64,000 nucleotides of DNA, taken from NCBI GenBank assembly GCA_964346765.1, contig CAYFWB010000001.1, positions 1 to 64,000 of the forward strand, read 5' to 3'. The translations under genes and the position numbers were made by a program. Below are positions 59,904-64,000 of the stretch, piece after piece; within the stretch, counting starts at the first letter, position 1, and every line of letters starts with the position of its first letter. Under the pieces are notes generated by a model that worked only from the letters and a program-made list of their open reading frames with translations, searched no databases and was not told the origin of the DNA. This DNA comes from JBGSPQ01 sp964346765. GTDB taxonomy: Bacteria; Patescibacteriota; Gracilibacteria; UBA1369.

Positions 59904-61910
59904 ATGAAAAATTTGTTTAAAAATTTCGATTTTGAAACAAATGATGAGCTCGACCGGCTTGAGGCCGAGCTCATATCTTTTTCGGATTCCAAGATAGAAA
60001 TGCCCGCTAAAGGAAAATTGAAGAAGCATTTGATGAGGGGGCTAAATTTAAATAAGAAAGAAAGATTCGCTTATACGCTTGAGAGATTGATTGTTAGTCT
60101 GAAAAGGTCGGGAAAGAGTGTGATTATGCCGCCATGGGCCAAGGTTATGATGAAAGAGAGAGTTTTGGAATACGCTGAAAGCGGCGTTAATTGGGGTACT
60201 GTTTCGATTCAGGACGGTTTTGGTAAATTTTTGAAAAAAGCATCCGCGCTTTTGGTTTTGGCTGTTTTTGCATTTTGTATCGTGGTCGTGTTTCCCGAAA
60301 AACACGTAGTTACTTATGCTCAGGGAGTTTTTCTTGATAAGGTTAATGGAGAAGTTTTTGTTAAAAGGAAATTGAAAATGATTAAGGCGAAAGATAATAT
60401 GTTGCTTAAAGAAGGTGATGTCGTGGTTTCTGAAGGTAACAGTAACGCGACAATTTGTTTTTTTGACGACAGTATCAGCAGAATGAACGAGCATACGCGC
60501 TTGAGGATTGAAAAGTTATATAGTGAACCGTACAATTCGAATTTTACTAACGTGGAATTATATTTGGAAAACGGTCAAGTCTGGACCAAGGTAGTTAATT
60601 TAATGTCAGGCTCTGAATTTGCCATAGATACAGATGATTTGAGAGCCGATGTGGGTAAAAAAGCGGTTTTTGACTTTTTCGCTCAGCTGGATGGAAGCCA
60701 GTTATCCGTATATGAGAACGTTGTGAAGGTGGAATCGGTGAAGTTTACAGAGAAAAACAAGAAGACTGTAGTGGCGGGTTATAAAGCTAAAAGTGAGGAA
60801 TCCGGTTTAAAAATCGAGAAACTTCCCAGAAATGAGGTTTTGAAACCGACAAATAAATGGATCGCGGGTAATCTTGAAAGTGATAAGCAGTATAGTCGAG
60901 ATTTGATAGCCGATGTTGAAAAAAATGCTCTGAATCCGGAAGAAAAGTCCGAACAGAATGTTAAATCCATGGAATTACCCGGCGCGGATAATCAGATTGA
61001 AAAGTTCGAAAATGCTTATCAAGCTTTTTTGGAAGGCGAATCGAAGCTTGTGGCAGGTGATAAAGAAGGAGCGAAAGTGTTACTGAAAGAGTTTGCGACT
61101 GTAAGTGAGGAGATTATTGCTGAATTACCGTCTTTGTCGGTCAACGATCCACTGGCCGCGGAATCTTTAAAGGTTTTAATGAAAGAAAAAATGACTTCGC
61201 AAACTAAAGATCTTTCTTCGGCGTTACCGGGAAACAGTTTATATGACGCTAAAAAAGTGATGCAGGATTTTGAATTGGCGATGGCTGAGAACGAAGTTAG
61301 GAAAGCTGAAATTCAGCTTGAACAGGCGGGTGATATTTTGTTGGAGATAGAGCAATTAATTGCCGACGACAGAGACCATTTGGCATCTTCTTTGTTAAAG
61401 AGATATCAGAATGAAACAAACGGCATTACTCTTAATTTGAGTGATGAAAATATGAAAGAGGTTAAGGAGAGACTTTTGCCTATTCTTGAAGATCAGGCGG
61501 AACATATGAAAACTTTGATCTCAATAGAAAATTCAATTATTTATAGGAATCAGAATGAACTTAAGGAAAAGGTTAACAGTGTGCGGGAAGATACTTTAAG
61601 AAAGTTCGCCGTGGCCCTGGAACAGATGCCCGAATCTGTTCCAGACTCTGTTTTATATGATGTGCAAGATCTGTATACTACATATTCCGATGAGACAGGT
61701 GATGAAATTGATATTATTGAACCTGTTTATGCGAAATTGATGGACAATAAGAAAACGGGTTTGAAATTTATTAAGCCTGAGACACCTCAAGTTTCCGGTG
61801 AAATGGGTATATTCATGATGGTTTCGCAAGAGGGGACTGCTGATGTGAGTTCCGAAGTAAAATTAAAAAACGCACGCGTTGAAGAGTGGGCGGCCGTTCA
61901 ATCGGAATAG
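59904..61910 (+). CDS. FecR-domain membrane protein, putative anti-sigma factor
   Basis: The 668-residue protein has about 110 cytoplasmic residues, a membrane helix near 111-130 (ASALLVLAVFAFCIVVVF) and an extracytoplasmic FecR-like domain with GEVFVKRKLKMIKAKDNMLLKEGDVV in pieces near 147-175 and LYLENGQVWTKVVNL near 216. A long helical C-terminal region from about 355 contains AYQAFLEGESKL and an ELAMAEN-type helix pair, reminiscent of DUF5667. Pairing with the ECF sigma suggests the cytoplasmic part holds the sigma factor and the outer part senses an envelope signal; this is inference. A 9-bp-stem hairpin lies at 59944-59974. The stop codon is TAG. Confidence 0.78.
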   Translation: MKNLFKNFDFETNDELDRLEAELISFSDSKIEMPAKGKLKKHLMRGLNLNKKERFAYTLERLIVSLKRSGKSVIMPPWAKVMMKERVLEYAESGVNWGTVSIQDGFGKFLKKASALLVLAVFAFCIVVVFPEKHVVTYAQGVFLDKVNGEVFVKRKLKMIKAKDNMLLKEGDVVVSEGNSNATICFFDDSISRMNEHTRLRIEKLYSEPYNSNFTNVELYLENGQVWTKVVNLMSGSEFAIDTDDLRADVGKKAVFDFFAQLDGSQLSVYENVVKVESVKFTEKNKKTVVAGYKAKSEESGLKIEKLPRNEVLKPTNKWIAGNLESDKQYSRDLIADVEKNALNPEEKSEQNVKSMELPGADNQIEKFENAYQAFLEGESKLVAGDKEGAKVLLKEFATVSEEIIAELPSLSVNDPLAAESLKVLMKEKMTSQTKDLSSALPGNSLYDAKKVMQDFELAMAENEVRKAEIQLEQAGDILLEIEQLIADDRDHLASSLLKRYQNETNGITLNLSDENMKEVKERLLPILEDQAEHMKTLISIENSIIYRNQNELKEKVNSVREDTLRKFAVALEQMPESVPDSVLYDVQDLYTTYSDETGDEIDIIEPVYAKLMDNKKTGLKFIKPETPQVSGEMGIFMMVSQEGTADVSSEVKLKNARVEEWAAVQSE

Positions 61911-61916
61911 AATTTT

Positions 61917-62978
61917 TTAAATGCCGCTGATCGCCAATAATCCCAAAAGCAATCCGAAGCTGGCGGTGAATCCTCCAAGTATCCAAAATCTCATTACTAT
62001 GTTCGGTTCAGACCACCCTTTTTTTTCGAAATGGTGATGCAGGGGGGCGATGAGAAAGACTTTACGCTTGAAATATTTTTTCGATGTAAGTTGAATGATT
62101 ACTGAAAGGGTTTCGATAACGAAGATGAATGCCATCAGGGGTAAAACAGCTACTGAATCTGTCATCATGGCTATCACTCCGAGCGTGGCGCCGAGCGATA
62201 TGGCGCCGGTGTCTCCCATTATGAAATGCGCGGGGAAAATATTAAACCAGACAAAACCTAGCAGAGCTCCTACGATAACTGCGCATAAAGCAGAGAGAAT
62301 AAAGAGTCCTTTGAAAAAAGCTATGATTGAAAAGGCGCCGAAAGCTATGATCAGAAGGCCGCCGGCCAGTCCATCTAGGCCGTCTGTTATGTTTACAGCG
62401 TTGGCGCATGCGGAAATAATAAAAATGAACAGCGGGATATACCAAAGTCCAATTGTAATGTCTCCAAACAGCGGAATATGTATCTGGTTGTAATCCAGAC
62501 GGAAATAAAACCAGAAAGCACCAAGGGTGGCGAACAGAGTGAGCCACAAAAATTTGGGTTTAATGTTGATGCCCTTGCTTTTGCCGAGTCCTTTGATGTT
62601 GAACCAGTCGTCTACTGCTCCAAGAAGAGCTGTTGTAATTAATGTAAACAAGGGGAGCCAGGTCTCGTTTCTGTTGATTAGTGAGTTTTCGGTAATGCCA
62701 AGTACTGAAAAGATTCCCGACCCAAGCACCACTATTAAAGTGGTGCCCCAGATCAGAATGCCGCCCATCGTGGGAATGCCTTTTTTTTTGCCATGAAGTG
62801 ATTGGAAAATGCTGGCGCGTTCACCGCTTGAAGCTGTTTCACGAATTTGCTTACTGCATTTAAATTTATAAAGAAGTTTTATGAAACCGGGGGCCAACAG
62901 AATAGTAATTATAAAGGCGGTTATCTGTGAGCCGAAGATAAGTACAAGGTTTCTTAAGTTGTTGAGTAATTCAATCAT
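61917..62978 (-). CDS. mraY: Phospho-N-acetylmuramoyl-pentapeptide transferase MraY
   Basis: MraY transfers phospho-MurNAc-pentapeptide to undecaprenyl phosphate, making lipid I. The 353-residue multi-pass protein contains IPTMGGILIWG, DDWFNIKGLGKSKGI, NAVNITDGLDGLAGG, HFIMGDTGAISLGA and PLHHHFEKKGWSEPNIVMRFW. These include the aspartates and the HHH motif of the active site. The start immediately follows the stop of the D-Ala-D-Ala carboxypeptidase gene, so the two peptidoglycan genes form an operon outside the dcw cluster. Confidence 0.97.
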   Translation of the reverse strand: MIELLNNLRNLVLIFGSQITAFIITILLAPGFIKLLYKFKCSKQIRETASSGERASIFQSLHGKKKGIPTMGGILIWGTTLIVVLGSGIFSVLGITENSLINRNETWLPLFTLITTALLGAVDDWFNIKGLGKSKGINIKPKFLWLTLFATLGAFWFYFRLDYNQIHIPLFGDITIGLWYIPLFIFIISACANAVNITDGLDGLAGGLLIIAFGAFSIIAFFKGLFILSALCAVIVGALLGFVWFNIFPAHFIMGDTGAISLGATLGVIAMMTDSVAVLPLMAFIFVIETLSVIIQLTSKKYFKRKVFLIAPLHHHFEKKGWSEPNIVMRFWILGGFTASFGLLLGLLAISGI

Positions 62979-64000
62979 TTATTTCCATGTGTAGGTCCGA
63001 AGAGCCCAGTCGGCCATGACCTTGGTTTCTTTATAACGTGAAGGACTGTTTAAAACAATGGTAATAATGTCATTTCCTTCGGGATTTTCTATGATCGCAA
63101 TAAGGCATTCGCCCGCGGTGTTTGTGGTTCCGGTTTTTAGCCCTAATACCGGCAGATAACTGTCCAATAGATCGTTGGTGTTTTTTAGTTGGTGTTTCAG
63201 TACTTCATTGATAGAGGTTACTTCCAGTTTTTTTTTAATAACCGCTCTTCTTATAAAGCTTTTGCCGTAGGCGTAGCGAGCTAAAAGAGTCATGTCGTAT
63301 GCGGTGGAGATGTTTTGATATTCAGATTGTTGAGGCAGTTCGAGTGAGTTTTTATCGTTTTTATTTTCTGAATTTGGCTTGGTTTCTTTGTTTGGAGGAT
63401 CTTCATCGAGTCCGGTTGGGTTCACAAAACTGGTGGATATCATTCCCAGTTCTTTACTGCGGGTGTTCATTTTTTTAATGAAATTTTCAACGGAGTCAGC
63501 GTTGTGTTCGGCTAGGGCAACCGCCGCGTCATTGGCCGAGTTTATTAAAGCCGCGTATAGAAGGTTTTCAACTGTTATTTTTTCATCTTCCGTCAGCCAG
63601 GCTTTTGATCCTTCGGTTTGGGCCGAGTTTTTGGACACGATTACTGTTTCTTTGGGATCGTTTTCTTCAATTACGATAGTTGTTGTCATTAGTTTTGTAA
63701 GACTGGCTATCGGTAATGATTCGTGAATGTTTTTTTCATACAGAATAATTCCATTATTAATATCAACCACTATCGCGGCTTTGGCATCGAGTACGGGCGC
63801 GATGTTTTTTTCGTTTTTTTCGGGAATTTTCGATGCCTCTAAAAGTACGTTTTCGTTCCACGGCATAACATGCGGGGCGTTGGACGGTACTTCATTGGTC
63901 ATTAAAGCTCCGTAGGCGTATAAACTGATTAGTGCTGATAACATAATTATTCGGTTGGTTGTGTATTTGTGTTTTTTGTCTCGTTTGTTTCGCTTATGTC
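62979..64000 (-). CDS. D-alanyl-D-alanine carboxypeptidase (PBP5 family), N terminus beyond the right edge
   Basis: This penicillin-binding protein trims the terminal D-Ala of peptidoglycan stem peptides. The SxxK motif (SLTKLM) lies about 83 residues into the part read from the ATG at 63944, with SAND (SxN) and KTGT following in order. The frame stays open upstream to the window end and encodes a basic stretch (KRNKRDKKHKYTTNR) directly before the hydrophobic segment IIMLSALISLYAYGAL. The true start therefore probably lies beyond 64000 and the N terminus is a signal anchor. A disordered Asn/Glu/Lys insert follows the FVNPTGLDEDP motif. The stop abuts the mraY start. Confidence 0.93.
   Translation of the reverse strand, partial: HKRNKRDKKHKYTTNRIIMLSALISLYAYGALMTNEVPSNAPHVMPWNENVLLEASKIPEKNEKNIAPVLDAKAAIVVDINNGIILYEKNIHESLPIASLTKLMTTTIVIEENDPKETVIVSKNSAQTEGSKAWLTEDEKITVENLLYAALINSANDAAVALAEHNADSVENFIKKMNTRSKELGMISTSFVNPTGLDEDPPNKETKPNSENKNDKNSLELPQQSEYQNISTAYDMTLLARYAYGKSFIRRAVIKKKLEVTSINEVLKHQLKNTNDLLDSYLPVLGLKTGTTNTAGECLIAIIENPEGNDIITIVLNSPSRYKETKVMADWALRTYTWK

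Overview
The window looks like chromosome from a bacterium of the Candidate Phyla Radiation (Patescibacteria, probably Parcubacteria-like). This is an inference from several signs: AT-rich intergenic DNA, genes that almost all lack a Shine-Dalgarno sequence, a rearranged rpoBC locus, a scattered cell-wall gene cluster, many unplaceable acidic or coiled-coil proteins, and a giant repetitive surface protein. No rRNA, tRNA, insertion sequence or CRISPR array was recognised. A structured RNA at the left edge may be part of a tmRNA.

Layout. 1-225: GC-rich structured RNA candidate, minus strand. 231-11136: minus-strand information-processing operon rpoB, ssb, rpoC, rpsL, rpsG, hflX, with a clear promoter ahead of rpoB. 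11159-14003: a MacB/LolC-type ABC permease and ATPase plus a TIM-barrel isomerase-like gene. 14059-19651: unknown coiled-coil and acidic proteins, a PPP-type phosphatase, a primary-type sigma factor and a membrane protein. 19733-21485: serS behind a small HTH-like protein, with a G-run-rich tract after serS. 21502-25186: a SIMPL-domain protein, a small unknown protein and an RRM protein diverging from one palindromic promoter, and a membrane-anchored pilin-like protein. 25190-30866: heat-shock genes grpE, dnaK and hrcA with two CIRCE operators, plus a GNAT gene and an unrelated inserted gene. 30900-35397: an unknown Rossmann-like protein, gap, a YrdC/TsaC protein, rsmH and an ftsL-like gene. 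35394-56498: one minus-strand gene for a secreted protein of about 7,034 residues. 56655-64000: fructose-1,6-bisphosphatase, an unknown protein, an ECF sigma factor with a FecR-domain partner, mraY and a D-Ala-D-Ala carboxypeptidase that runs off the right edge.

How it fits together. HrcA and its CIRCE sites form a standard heat-shock repression circuit. The ECF sigma factor and FecR-like membrane protein form a likely envelope-signalling pair. RsmH, the FtsL-like protein, MraY and the carboxypeptidase belong to division and peptidoglycan synthesis but are split over 30 kb. The most unusual non-coding signal is a 25-bp double palindrome present three times; one copy is extended to 47 bp, with its two outer ends serving as the -35 boxes of divergent promoters. 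The most unusual coding feature is the giant surface protein. It is built from six repeats of about 430 residues, four LamG-like repeats and many Ig-like repeats, and parts of it are duplicated almost identically at DNA level.
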